DNA of 64,000 nt from Actinophytocola sp. (GTDB taxonomy: Bacteria; Actinomycetota; Actinomycetes; Mycobacteriales; Pseudonocardiaceae). The notes below the pieces were generated by a model. The model worked only from the letters and a program-made list of their open reading frames with translations. It was not told where the DNA came from and ran no database searches. A program made the position numbers and the translations under genes. Positions 32,437 through 42,614 of this stretch are shown here, piece after piece (the first letter of the stretch is position 1; every line of letters begins with the position of its first letter). The stretch spans positions 1 to 64,000 of the forward strand of contig WHTY01000004.1 in assembly GCA_009377475.1 (NCBI GenBank), given 5' to 3'.

Positions 32437-33645
32437 ATGGGCGAGAGCACGCAGCGCGTCTACCTGCATATTGGCGCTCCCAAAACGGGCACTACGTATC
32501 TTCAGCACGTTATGTCCGGAAAACGCCGCGAATTGCGCGACCTCGGCGTGCTCTATCCCGAGTCCAACGGCCAAGCGCATTTCCTTGCGGCGCAAGATCT
32601 GCGCAGATTGGACTATTACGGAGTATCCGGACCAAAGATCGCGGGCGCGTGGGGCAGTGTCGTCGGCATGGTGCGTCAGTGGGACGGGCCGTCGATCATC
32701 TCGCACGAGATGTTCTCGCTGGCCGACGCCGACACCGTGCGACGCGCGATGCGCGACCTCGAAGGTCTCGAAGTGCACATCGTGATGACCGCCCGCGACC
32801 TGGCGCGGCAGATCCCGGCGCACTGGCAGGAGGACATCAAGAACCGCGGCCTGCTCACCTACTCGGATTACCTGCACTCGCTCAAGCGCATCGACGACAG
32901 GGTGAACCCGTTCTTCGCCAACATCTTCTGGGACTACCAGAGCCTGCCCCATGTGCTGCGGACGTGGACGGCTGATATCCCACCCGAACGGGTGCACATC
33001 GTGACCGCGCCACCGCGCGACGCGGCGGGCAAGGACACGCTGTGGACGCGGTTCGCCCGCACCATCGGCATCGACCCCGAGCAGTGCCCCGCCGACGTGA
33101 CGTCCCGCAACCCGTCGATGGGCCTTGTCGAGACGAACCTGCTGCGCCGCCTCAATGCCAAGATCATCGACGAGATGGACGGCCCCAGCTACCACAACAT
33201 GATCAAGCACTACCTGGCCGTCGACGTGCTTGCGGCGCGGGACGGTTCGGAGCCGCTGCAACTGTCCGCCGAGGACCGGGAGTGGGTCACGCAGCAGGCC
33301 AAGGAGATCGTGCAGGAGCTGCGCGAGGCCGAGTACGACGTCGTCGGCGACCTCGAGGAGCTGATTCCGACGTGGGATCCGGCGCAGCCATCGCCGCGCC
33401 AGCCGGACAACGCCAGCGACGCCGAGATGCTGGAGGCATCGCTGGACGCGCTCGCGAACGTGCTGTTCCGCATGGACGAGATGCGCAACGAGCTGCAGAC
33501 CGTCCAGGAACGGGAGAACGCGTCGCCGTTGCGGCTTGCCGCGAAGTGGGCCGCGCGGAAGTACCCCCGGTTGGCTGACAAGGCGCGGGACGGGCTGAGC
33601 GCCGTCGGCCGGGCACGGGGCCGGTTGGCCGCCCGGCGGCGGTGA
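32437..33645 (+). CDS. Sulfotransferase family protein, paralogue 4, between dprE1 and dprE2
   Basis: A 402-residue protein with the PAPS loop VYLHIGAPKTGTTYLQHVM. The second motif VMTARDLARQIPAHWQED keeps the Arg, but His stands where copy 2 has Ser, so PAPS binding may differ. The C-terminal part (DVVGDLEELIPTWDP, then a coiled coil with basic end) is shared with the other copies. The first 60 codons use more A/T than the rest. It lies 78 nt after dprE1 and 57 nt before dprE2, genes that are normally adjacent, which suggests insertion of a sulfation function in the arabinan-precursor operon. Confidence 0.8.
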   Translation: MGESTQRVYLHIGAPKTGTTYLQHVMSGKRRELRDLGVLYPESNGQAHFLAAQDLRRLDYYGVSGPKIAGAWGSVVGMVRQWDGPSIISHEMFSLADADTVRRAMRDLEGLEVHIVMTARDLARQIPAHWQEDIKNRGLLTYSDYLHSLKRIDDRVNPFFANIFWDYQSLPHVLRTWTADIPPERVHIVTAPPRDAAGKDTLWTRFARTIGIDPEQCPADVTSRNPSMGLVETNLLRRLNAKIIDEMDGPSYHNMIKHYLAVDVLAARDGSEPLQLSAEDREWVTQQAKEIVQELREAEYDVVGDLEELIPTWDPAQPSPRQPDNASDAEMLEASLDALANVLFRMDEMRNELQTVQERENASPLRLAAKWAARKYPRLADKARDGLSAVGRARGRLAARRR

Positions 33646-33690
33646 CGCGCGCTCGGCTCACCGCCGCGTGTCGTGGCCTCGGCGAATGGA

Positions 33691-33696
33691 TAAGGT
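33691..33696 (+). promoter_or_regulatory. TAAGGT before dprE2: -10 box or ribosome site
   Basis: TAAGGT ends 6 nt before the GTG at 33703 and fits the leaderless pattern, but its AAGG is also well placed as a ribosome site. The two readings cannot be separated by eye. Confidence 0.35.
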
Positions 33697-33702
33697 GGCG
33701 CT

Positions 33703-34458
33703 GTGATTGACGCTGTTGGCAACCCCCAGTCGCTGCTGCTGCTCGGCGGCACGTCCGACATCGCGCTCGCGATCGCGGAGCGCTACGCCGCGCGGCGACC
33801 GCTGCGGATCGTGCTCGCCGCGCGGCCGTCCGAACGCCGCACTGCGGCGGCGAAGCGGCTGTCCGATGCGGGCAACGACGTCGACGAGTTGGACTTCGAC
33901 GCCACCGACACCGACGCGCACCCGGCCGCGATCGAGCAGGCGTTCGCTGGCGGGGACATCGACATCTCGGTCGTCGCGTTCGGGCTGCTTGGCGACCCGG
34001 AGCAGGCGTGGCAGGACCACGCGACGGCGGTGCGGCTCGCCACGGTGAACTACACGGCGGCGGTCTCGGCCGGTGTGGCGCTGGCCGAGCGGCTGAAGCG
34101 GCAGGGCCACGGCTCGGTGATCGCGCTGTCGTCGGTGGCGGGCGAGCGGGTGCGCCGGTCGAACTTCGTGTACGGCTCCACCAAGGCCGGGTTCGACGGC
34201 TTCTACCTGGGGCTCGGCGAGGCGCTAGCGCCACACGGCGTGCGGGTGTCGGTCGTGCGGCCCGGCTTCGTGCGAACGAAGATGACCGACGGCCTCGACG
34301 CCGCCCCGCTCGCGGTGTCGGCCGAGCAGGTCGCGGAGATCGCCGTCGACGCCGCCGCGAAGGGCAAGGAGCTGGTCTGGGCGCCGCCGCCCATGCGGTT
34401 CGTCATGTCGGCGCTGCGCCACGTCCCCCGGCCGATCTTCCGCAAGCTGCCGCTGTAG
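33703..34458 (+). CDS. dprE2: Decaprenylphosphoryl-2-keto-ribose reductase DprE2
   Basis: A 251-residue short-chain reductase that converts the DprE1 product to decaprenyl-phosphoryl-arabinose with NADH. The dinucleotide loop is [18 protein letters not shown], as in DprE2, and the catalytic motif [20 protein letters not shown] holds the Ser and YxxxK. The C-terminus [11 protein letters not shown] is typical. GTG start at 33703. It follows sulfotransferase 4 on the same strand. Confidence 0.92.
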   Translation: MIDAVGNPQSLLLLGGTSDIALAIAERYAARRPLRIVLAARPSERRTAAAKRLSDAGNDVDELDFDATDTDAHPAAIEQAFAGGDIDISVVAFGLLGDPEQAWQDHATAVRLATVNYTAAVSAGVALAERLKRQGHGSVIALSSVAGERVRRSNFVYGSTKAGFDGFYLGLGEALAPHGVRVSVVRPGFVRTKMTDGLDAAPLAVSAEQVAEIAVDAAAKGKELVWAPPPMRFVMSALRHVPRPIFRKLPL

Positions 34459-34467
34459 GGCGCCCGG

Positions 34468-35382
34468 CTAGCGGTAGCCGGTAGCGTCGGCCGGTCTGTC
34501 CTTGCTCTGGACTTCCACCATGTAGCGCCAGGCGTCGGGGCGGCTGCCGTCGGAGTCGGTGAAGTCGTAGACGTTCGCCGCGTGGCCGGACGACAGCGTT
34601 TGCCCGTTCCAGCGCGACACGTCCGGGTCTGCCGCGAGGGCCGCCGCCGCGCGACCGACGAGGGTCGGGGACTCCGAGATCACGAAGTGCGGTTCCTTGG
34701 CGGTCGCGTCGCGCCAGTTCGCTTCGGTCACGCCGAAGTGTTCCAGCATGCCCTCGGAACGCAGCCAGCCCGGAGTGAGCGCGAGCGCCGTGCCGCCGTA
34801 CGGGCGTAGCTCCTCGGACAGGGCCAGCGCCATCCGTTGCACCGACACCTTCACCAGGTCGTAGAAGAACCCGGCGTCGGCGCGGTAGTTGGCGTTGAAC
34901 TCCGCCGTGCCGTCGGTCATCTCGATCACCAGCCCGCCAGGGCGGCGGATCAGCAGCGGCAGCGCGTGGTGGCTGGTGATGGCATGGGTGTCGATCCCGA
35001 GCCGCAGCATCCGCAACCCGCCGTCGAGCGAGTGCTCCCACAGCTTGTGGCCGAACTCCATGTATTGGTCGCCGCCCCAGATGTCGTTGACCAGCACGTC
35101 CAACCGGCCCTGCTCGCGGTCGATCCGTTTAATCAGGGCCACCACTTCGTCTGGCACGAGGTGGTCCACCCGCACCGCGATTCCCGTTCCGCCCGCGGCG
35201 GTCACCAGCTCTGCGGTCTCCTCGATGGTCTCCGGCCGGTTCATCTCCGACCGCTGTTCCCGCGTCGTCCGGCCAGTGGCGTACACCGTCGCACCTCGTC
35301 GGCCCAACTCAACCGCGATCGCCCGGCCCGCCGCGCGCGTCGCGCCAGCGACCAGCGCTACCTTGCCCCTCAGTTCATCCAT
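34468..35382 (-). CDS. Short-chain dehydrogenase/reductase
   Basis: A 304-residue SDR oxidoreductase. The cofactor loop is ALVAGATRAAGRAIAVELG with the NADP-type GRTT following. The substrate loop contains a long insert (VLVNDIWGGDQYMEFGHKLW), and the catalytic Tyr region is FFYDLVKVSVQRMAL, a YxxxK variant (YDLVK). The product is not predictable. The start is the ATG at 35382 (MDELRGKVALVAGA). Convergent with dprE2, 9 nt apart; no sign that it belongs to the arabinogalactan pathway. Confidence 0.82.
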   Translation of the reverse strand: MDELRGKVALVAGATRAAGRAIAVELGRRGATVYATGRTTREQRSEMNRPETIEETAELVTAAGGTGIAVRVDHLVPDEVVALIKRIDREQGRLDVLVNDIWGGDQYMEFGHKLWEHSLDGGLRMLRLGIDTHAITSHHALPLLIRRPGGLVIEMTDGTAEFNANYRADAGFFYDLVKVSVQRMALALSEELRPYGGTALALTPGWLRSEGMLEHFGVTEANWRDATAKEPHFVISESPTLVGRAAAALAADPDVSRWNGQTLSSGHAANVYDFTDSDGSRPDAWRYMVEVQSKDRPADATGYR

Positions 35383-35530
35383 GCCGCCAACCCTGCCGTA
35401 GCGGACCGACAAAACGACGGGGCCTCATGTCACTCCTTAGGTGGCACCGCTATGCGTAGGAAAAACGACGATGACCTAATACTGTCGGCCCGTTGTGCCA
35501 GACTGAGCGCGGAGGGATCGTGAGGACCGG

Positions 35531-35791
35531 ATGACTGCCTTACCTGAACCGCCCGAGCACCCGCTCCGGCCACCTGCGCGCTTGCTGACGATTAACGAGT
35601 ACGCGGCCCTTGGCGAGACCGAGACCGGTTATACCGAGCTCGTGGAGGTGCTCGACATGCGTGAAGTGGTACAGCCGCGTCGGCTTGGGTCGCACGTTGC
35701 TCGTCCCCCTTCAACGGTGACCAACAACGCGACCGTAATTCAGGGGTACGACAATTTCGGGCGGCCAGCGCGCCGCGCGCCTCAGAAGTAG
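35531..35791 (+). pseudogene. Truncated Uma2-family (DUF820) endonuclease gene
   Basis: The first 40 codons (PPARLLTINEYAALGE...TGYTELVE) match the N-terminus of Uma2/DUF820 PD-(D/E)xK proteins, which are normally about 190 residues. After TELVE the sequence no longer matches and stops at 86 codons. The start with GAGG upstream is intact. The rest of the gene seems deleted, with the end now reaching into the 3' end of the ubiA-like gene on the other strand. Confidence 0.6.
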
Positions 35792-36702
35792 AACGCCGCG
35801 ACGAGGCTGGCCACCCAGCCAAGGCCGAGGATCTGCAGCACCCGGTCGTTCAGCGCGATCTCCTCCGGCTCGCCCGCGTTGCCGCCGTCGACGTCGACGG
35901 CGTAGCGCAGGATCGCGATGACGAACGGGACCATCGACACGACGGCCCACACCGGGCCATCGGCGTCCTGCCGAATCTCGAACGCCCACAGGCAGTACGC
36001 CATGATCACGATCGCGGCCGACGCCGCCCACACGAACCGCAGGTAGCTGGCGGAGTACTTCTTCAACGACGATCGGATCTTCGCCCCGGTGCGCTCGAAC
36101 AGCACGATCTCGGCGTAGCGCTTGCCGGACACCATGAACAGCGAGCCGAACGCCGTGACCAGCAGGAACCACTGCGACAGCACGATACCGGCCGCCGCGC
36201 CACCCGCGATCGCGCGCATCAGGAACCCGGACGCCACGATGCACAGGTCCACCACCGGCTGATGCTTCCACCCGAAGCAGTAGCCGACCTGCACGCCGGC
36301 GTAGATGCCGAGGACGACGAGAAGTTCCCACCTGGTCAGCGCCCCGACGGCCATACCTCCGGCGAAGAACACCACCGCAGCGCCGTACGCGAGCGGGATC
36401 GGCACCGCGCCCGCCGCGATCGGACGTCGACACTTCGTGGGATGCGCGCGGTCCGCCTCGACGTCGACCGCGTCGTTGATCAGGTACACCGCCGAGGCGA
36501 CCAGCGAGAACGCGAGGAACGCGATCCCGGCGTCGATCAGCACCGACGCGTCAGCGAGCTTGCCCGCCGTGAACGGCGCGGCCAGCACAAGGACGTTCTT
36601 CACCCACTGCTTCGGCCGCGCGGTCCTGAGCACTCCCGCTATCGCGCCCGGCGCGCCGCGCGTCGCGGTCGTCGTCGCCGTTTCCTCAGCGGTCTCGCTC
36701 AC
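35782..36702 (-). CDS. ubiA: Decaprenyl-phosphate phosphoribosyltransferase (UbiA family)
   Basis: A 306-residue membrane prenyltransferase, the Rv3806c counterpart. It joins PRPP-derived ribose-5-phosphate to decaprenyl phosphate, the first step to the arabinose donor. It has eight or nine hydrophobic helices. The Asp-rich metal motif is NDAVDVEADRAHPTKCRRPI, as in this family, and a second is in the GVQVGYCFGWKH to DLCIVASGF loop. The gene lies 11 nt after the PAP2 phosphatase gene in the glf-PAP2-ubiA operon. Confidence 0.92.
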   Translation of the reverse strand: MSETAEETATTTATRGAPGAIAGVLRTARPKQWVKNVLVLAAPFTAGKLADASVLIDAGIAFLAFSLVASAVYLINDAVDVEADRAHPTKCRRPIAAGAVPIPLAYGAAVVFFAGGMAVGALTRWELLVVLGIYAGVQVGYCFGWKHQPVVDLCIVASGFLMRAIAGGAAAGIVLSQWFLLVTAFGSLFMVSGKRYAEIVLFERTGAKIRSSLKKYSASYLRFVWAASAAIVIMAYCLWAFEIRQDADGPVWAVVSMVPFVIAILRYAVDVDGGNAGEPEEIALNDRVLQILGLGWVASLVAAFYF

Positions 36703-36713
36703 GTCGCACTCCT

Positions 36714-38547
<1,834 letters not shown>

Positions 38548-38622
38548 CTAGTGTGGCGACCGCGTGGCGGTTTGGTGTACGGCCACGCATAGCGGACAGG
38601 CCTGACATTCGCGACGCTCGCC

Positions 38623-38727
38623 GCGAGTCTCACCCTATTCGGCGCGAGTCTCACCTTATTGCTCGCGAGTCGCACCGTATTCGGCGCGAATTGCACCTTC
38701 CTGGGCGCGAGCTTCACCGACGCCGGC
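38623..38727 (+). repeat. 21-bp tandem array, five units, forward
   Basis: Units start at 38623, 38644, 38665, 38686 and 38707, exactly 21 bp apart, with consensus GCGAGTCTCACCTTATTCGG. It touches the 3' end of the DUF559-like gene. The array at 39783-39871 on the other side of that gene runs in the opposite direction. Confidence 0.85.
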
Positions 38728-38728
38728 C

Positions 38729-39628
38729 TCACGCCGCCATGCCGCGAGCCCGAAACGCCGTCGCGATCCTTTCGAGCAGGCGAGACGGCTCTGCCAGATC
38801 GGCGCTGGTCGCTCTGATCACGATCCATCCCCGCCGCCGTAAGTCCTGATCCCGCAGTTCGTCCCGTTCTGCCCGATGTTCGTGCGCTTCGTATCCGTCG
38901 TACTCCACGGCGATGCGCAGCTCGGGCCACGCGAAGTCGAGTCGATAGATCTCCCTGCCGGACAAGTCGTAGATCACGTACTGCGGAGTCGGGCGCGGCA
39001 ACCCGGCGTCGTCAAACAGCAGCATCGTCCAGCTCTCCGGCGGGGATTCGGCCAGTCCGGTCGCGAGCCCCAGCAGCCGTCGTGCGCGGCGTCGACCACG
39101 CGAATCACGACGAGCCAAGATGCGCTCCTCCACGCAGGCGCGGAACTCGGCGCGCTCGCGGTCAGGCGTCATCGCGAGCGCCTGGTCAGCGCAGGCAAGC
39201 GCGTCCCGCCGACTCCCGCGACACAGAACCTCCGCCAGCGCGAAATCCAGCGCCATGGTAGGCAACTCAGCGACGTCGTGAACGTCCTGCGCCTCGAATA
39301 TTCCATTGTGGACAACGACGTCACGGCGCGGCTTCATGCGACGGTGATACCGCATCAGGACGTGGATCGGCGCCGTCCGAGCGGCTGGACAACCCCAGAC
39401 GGCGAGGGCGGTGAACCCGGTCAACGCCACGTCCGGTCCCGCGAGCAGTATCGTCGCGGCGGCGCGGGTGCGCAGCTCGACGGCTCGTCGAGTGTCGATG
39501 AGCACGCCACGACTGAAGAGCGCCAACGTGCCATCGGACAGCGCGTCGCTCACGACGTCGCTGCCGAGCATTCGTTCGAGTTCAGGCCGACGGTAGGCGC
39601 CATGCAAGCCGTTGGGAAGGGAAAGCAT
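38729..39628 (-). CDS. DUF559/Vsr-like endonuclease-fold protein with AbiEi-like N-terminus
   Basis: A 299-residue cytoplasmic protein of a large actinobacterial family. The N-terminal half starts with a winged-helix-like segment (YRRPELERMLGSDVVSDAL) followed by VALTGFTALAVWGC, similar to AbiEi-type antitoxin domains. The C-terminal 90 residues look like a Vsr/DUF559 nuclease fold (EIYRLDFAWPELRIAVEYDG, then LRRRGWIVIRATSADL), with Asp and Glu placed as in PD-(D/E)xK enzymes. Function unknown; DNA repair or a toxin-antitoxin-like role has been suggested for such families. The gene is framed by inverted 21-bp arrays. Confidence 0.72.
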   Translation of the reverse strand: MLSLPNGLHGAYRRPELERMLGSDVVSDALSDGTLALFSRGVLIDTRRAVELRTRAAATILLAGPDVALTGFTALAVWGCPAARTAPIHVLMRYHRRMKPRRDVVVHNGIFEAQDVHDVAELPTMALDFALAEVLCRGSRRDALACADQALAMTPDRERAEFRACVEERILARRDSRGRRRARRLLGLATGLAESPPESWTMLLFDDAGLPRPTPQYVIYDLSGREIYRLDFAWPELRIAVEYDGYEAHEHRAERDELRDQDLRRRGWIVIRATSADLAEPSRLLERIATAFRARGMAA

Positions 39629-39782
39629 GGCGACTACGATGCACGGCCGCGACGTGCGCCGATACCGTCAATTTCGCTCTGTGGATAACCTTCGCGCTGT
39701 GGATGGAACGGGCACAGTCCCACCGCACGCGAGGGAAAATGCCACCCCGCCTCACGACCTTGCCGCGTCCAGTTGAGTGTGA

Positions 39783-39871
39783 ATCGCCCCAACAATGGTG
39801 CATCTCGCGCCCAGCAAGGTGTAACTCGCGCAGATTACGGTGAGACTCGCGGCGAATACGGTGAGACTCGC
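39783..39871 (-). repeat. 21-bp tandem array, five units, inverted
   Basis: CTCGC unit ends occur at 39783 (degenerate), 39804, 39825, 39846 and 39867, every 21 bp. Read on the minus strand the unit is GCGAGTCTCACCGTATTCG. It lies upstream of the DUF559-like gene. Confidence 0.85.
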
Positions 39872-39890
39872 GACCGGGCCCCGCCACCGC

Positions 39891-40754
39891 TTAGGCGCGG
39901 ATGTGGCCGAGGAGCGCGGACGTGAAGGCTTCTGGGTGGGTGAGGTGCGGGGCGTGGCCGACGTCCGGGAGCCGGATGGTGCGCAGGAACGGCAGGCGCT
40001 CCGCCAGCTCGTCCGCGACCAGTTCGTTCATCGGGTGCGTCCGGTCGCCGATGAACAGCGTGACCGGGAACCGCGCCCAGGACAACGTCGTGATGTCGAT
40101 GTTGTGGCCGCTCGGGTCGGTGTACTGGTCAAGCCACGTGTGGGCGTTGGAGATCATCGTCGCGCGCTGCTCACGGGTGAACAGCCCGTGCCAGCTGCCC
40201 TTGCCGTAGCCCACCTTCTCCGCGAACACCCGCACGCCACCGGCGAGGTTGCCGTTGCGGATCAGCTCGGCGGCGTGGTCCAGCCACACCGACACCTCGG
40301 CACCGAGGACCTTGGCGAACGGGTTGGTGCGCAGCAGCCCGTACAGCGGTGGCTCGTGCGCGGCGACGCTGCGGACGGCGTCGCGGTGCATGGTCGCGGC
40401 GAGCATGGCGACCGAGCCGCCGTAGCCGTGCCCGATGAGGTGCGCAGGACCGCCGAACACCGTGTCCACTATGGACAGCAGGTCCGCCGCGTCCTGCTGG
40501 ATGCTGCCCTGGCCGCGCGGCGCGGTGCTGAGGCTGTGACCGCGCCGGTCGTAGGCGACGACGTCGGCGTAGCCGCCGAGCTGCGGCATGACGGACGACC
40601 AACTGTTGTGGTCGTCGAACGAGCCGTGCACAAGCACAACTGGCGCACCTTGCCCACCGCGCCACCACCGGATCATGGTCCCGTCTGACCGGTCGACGTT
40701 GCCGGATACCTGCCCGAGAGTCATGGTGTCTGGCGCAATGCTTGCATTGTTCAC
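39891..40754 (-). CDS. Alpha/beta hydrolase homologue without nucleophile serine
   Basis: A 287-residue alpha/beta hydrolase fold protein. The oxyanion region VVLVHGSFDDHNSW and the C-terminal DVGHAPHLTHPEAF with its His are present. The nucleophile elbow, normally GHSxG, reads IGHGYGGSVAML: Gly at residue 110 (codon 40425-40427) replaces Ser. Classic ester hydrolysis is therefore unlikely; cofactor-free oxygenase or binding roles are possible for such variants. It overlaps the LLM oxidoreductase gene by 4 nt (ATGA), so the two are made together. Confidence 0.8.
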   Translation of the reverse strand: MNNASIAPDTMTLGQVSGNVDRSDGTMIRWWRGGQGAPVVLVHGSFDDHNSWSSVMPQLGGYADVVAYDRRGHSLSTAPRGQGSIQQDAADLLSIVDTVFGGPAHLIGHGYGGSVAMLAATMHRDAVRSVAAHEPPLYGLLRTNPFAKVLGAEVSVWLDHAAELIRNGNLAGGVRVFAEKVGYGKGSWHGLFTREQRATMISNAHTWLDQYTDPSGHNIDITTLSWARFPVTLFIGDRTHPMNELVADELAERLPFLRTIRLPDVGHAPHLTHPEAFTSALLGHIRA

Positions 40755-41641
40755 AGCTCCTGGACCTCCGCGAGTACTTCCTCTGCGATGCGCTCCAAGA
40801 CCGCTTCCCGCCCGCAGTACGGGTCGGTGGCGCGCGGCCAGTGCACGACGATGTCGGTGAACCCCAGTTTCCGCGCGCGTTGCGCGGCGTCTGTGAACGT
40901 GTCGACGCTGGCCAGCGAGTACACCGGCCCCGCGTCGAGGCTCAGGTACCTGCGCACCCGCGCAGGGTCGCGGTCGGCGTCATCGAGCGCCCGGTCGAAC
41001 TGTTCGCTCAGCTCGGCGACGCCGCGCCACCACTGGTCGAGGTCATCGCTCGGCTTGCCCGTCGTGATCCAGCCCTGCCCGTACCGCGCGGCGAGCCGCA
41101 GCGAGCGGGGGCCGTTGGCGGCGATCGCGAACGGCACGCGCGGCTGCTGCACGCTGCCCGGCAGGTTGCGGGAGCCGGACACGCGGAAGTACGTGCCGTC
41201 GAAGCGGTAGTTGTCCTTGATGAGCGCGCCGTCCAGCGCCTCGACGAACTCGGCGAAGCGGTCGGCAAGGTCCTTCGGCTGCCAGTCGGGCTCCCCGAGC
41301 ATGGCGCGGTCGCCGGCGCCGCCTTCGCTGACACCGGCGCCGAGGCCGAGCAGCAGCCTGCCGTCCGCGATGTCGTCGAGCGTGATCAGCTCGCGCATGA
41401 ACGGCACGGGGTGCCGGTAGTTCGGGCTGGCCACGAACGTGCCGAGCTGGATCACCTCGGTCACCATCGCGGCGGCGGTCAACGTGGGCAGCGCGCTGAA
41501 CCAGGGGCCGTCCGCGAGTGAGCGCCAGCTGAGGTGATCGTAGGTCCAGGCGTGGTCGAACCCGAATTCCTCAGCGTTGCGCCACTTGGGCTCGCCGGAC
41601 CACCACCTGTCTTCCGTCAAAATCACGATGCCCGCACGCAC
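40751..41641 (-). CDS. LLM-class (F420-dependent type) oxidoreductase
   Basis: A 296-residue luciferase-like TIM-barrel protein. HAWTYDHLSWRSLADGPWF near the N-terminus, QLGTFVASPNYRHPVPFMRE, and DIADGRLLLGLGAG are typical of F420-dependent LLM enzymes. The substrate is unknown. The start is the GTG at 41641 (VRAGIVILTE): TACGGT lies 7 nt before it, and the longer frame upstream does not look conserved. It is coupled to the serine-less hydrolase. Confidence 0.82.
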   Translation of the reverse strand: MRAGIVILTEDRWWSGEPKWRNAEEFGFDHAWTYDHLSWRSLADGPWFSALPTLTAAAMVTEVIQLGTFVASPNYRHPVPFMRELITLDDIADGRLLLGLGAGVSEGGAGDRAMLGEPDWQPKDLADRFAEFVEALDGALIKDNYRFDGTYFRVSGSRNLPGSVQQPRVPFAIAANGPRSLRLAARYGQGWITTGKPSDDLDQWWRGVAELSEQFDRALDDADRDPARVRRYLSLDAGPVYSLASVDTFTDAAQRARKLGFTDIVVHWPRATDPYCGREAVLERIAEEVLAEVQEL

Positions 41642-41648
41642 GGCCGTA

Positions 41649-41654
41649 ACCGTA
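41649..41654 (-). promoter_or_regulatory. -10 box (TACGGT) before LLM oxidoreductase
   Basis: Ends 7 nt before the GTG at 41641; leaderless pattern. Confidence 0.45.
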
Positions 41655-41786
41655 TCGCCTTCGACTTCCGTTGTGACGGCGGCCTCTCTCTCCGGCGGAA
41701 ATTTGCGGAGATCGGGCGGTTTGACTAGGCCGGTTGGCGCAATCCGACAACCGACGTCCGGCATCGGGGATGATGGCAGGGTGGAT

Positions 41787-42614
41787 ATGCCCGACTTGAT
41801 CGCATCGGACGTCGACGGCACGCTGCTGACGCCGTTGGAACGGATGAGCAGGCGCACCCTCGACGTCCTCGGCCGAGTGCAGGGAGCGGAGGTGCCGTTC
41901 GTGCTCGTCAGCGGCAGACCGCCGCGCTGGATTCCGCCGGTCGCCGCGCAGGGTGACATCACCGGTTACGCGGTGTGCGCCAACGGCGCGGCGCTGTACG
42001 ACATCGGCTCGGACAAGGTGCTCAGCGTGCGCGGGCTCGACCCCGTCACGCTGCACGACGTCGCCGACGCGATCCTCACCGCGCTGCCCGGCGCGCACCT
42101 CGCGGCGGAGCGGGTCGGCGATACCGCGCACGATCAGAGCGTGCCGCAGTTCGTTGCCGAGCGGGAGTTCCGCAACCCGTGGGACGGCGGGACGCCGCCG
42201 CACGACGAGGGCGAGAGCGTCCCGGTGAGCAGGGCGTCGGTGCTCGGCAGGACGGCGATCAAGCTGCTGGTCAGCGATGGCGGCATGACGTCGGCGGAGA
42301 TGTTGCGTGCCGCCCGCGAAGTGCTCGGGAACGAGGTGGACATCACGTACTCCACCAACGCAGGGCTGCTCGAGATCTCCGCGCCGAACGTCACCAAGGC
42401 GAGCGGGCTCGCCGAGGTCGCCGAGTTGGCCGACATCGCGCAGCGGGACGTCATCGCGTTCGGCGACATGCCCAACGACGTCGAGATGCTGCGCTGGGCT
42501 GGCCACGGTGTCGCGATGGCGAACGGGCACCCCGACGTCCTGGCGACTGCGGACGAGATCGCGGCGCCGAACACCGAGGACGGCGTCGCCCAGGTGCTCG
42601 AGCGCTGGTTCTAG
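41787..42614 (+). CDS. Cof-type HAD hydrolase
   Basis: A 275-residue phosphatase of the HAD IIB (Cof) class. Motif I is LIASDVDGTLLTP with the nucleophile Asp, motif II VLVSGRPP, and motif IV VIAFGDMPNDVEML; the cap lies between. It acts on small phosphorylated metabolites. Start ATG 41787 with GCAGGG upstream; GTG 41781 is an alternative. It overlaps the stop of the convergent dehydrogenase by 4 nt. Confidence 0.88.
   Translation: MPDLIASDVDGTLLTPLERMSRRTLDVLGRVQGAEVPFVLVSGRPPRWIPPVAAQGDITGYAVCANGAALYDIGSDKVLSVRGLDPVTLHDVADAILTALPGAHLAAERVGDTAHDQSVPQFVAEREFRNPWDGGTPPHDEGESVPVSRASVLGRTAIKLLVSDGGMTSAEMLRAAREVLGNEVDITYSTNAGLLEISAPNVTKASGLAEVAELADIAQRDVIAFGDMPNDVEMLRWAGHGVAMANGHPDVLATADEIAAPNTEDGVAQVLERWF

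Noticed and set aside
38623..39871. Possible CRISPR arrays
   Set aside because: The 21-bp units are contiguous, with no spacers of separate sequence, and no cas genes lie nearby.
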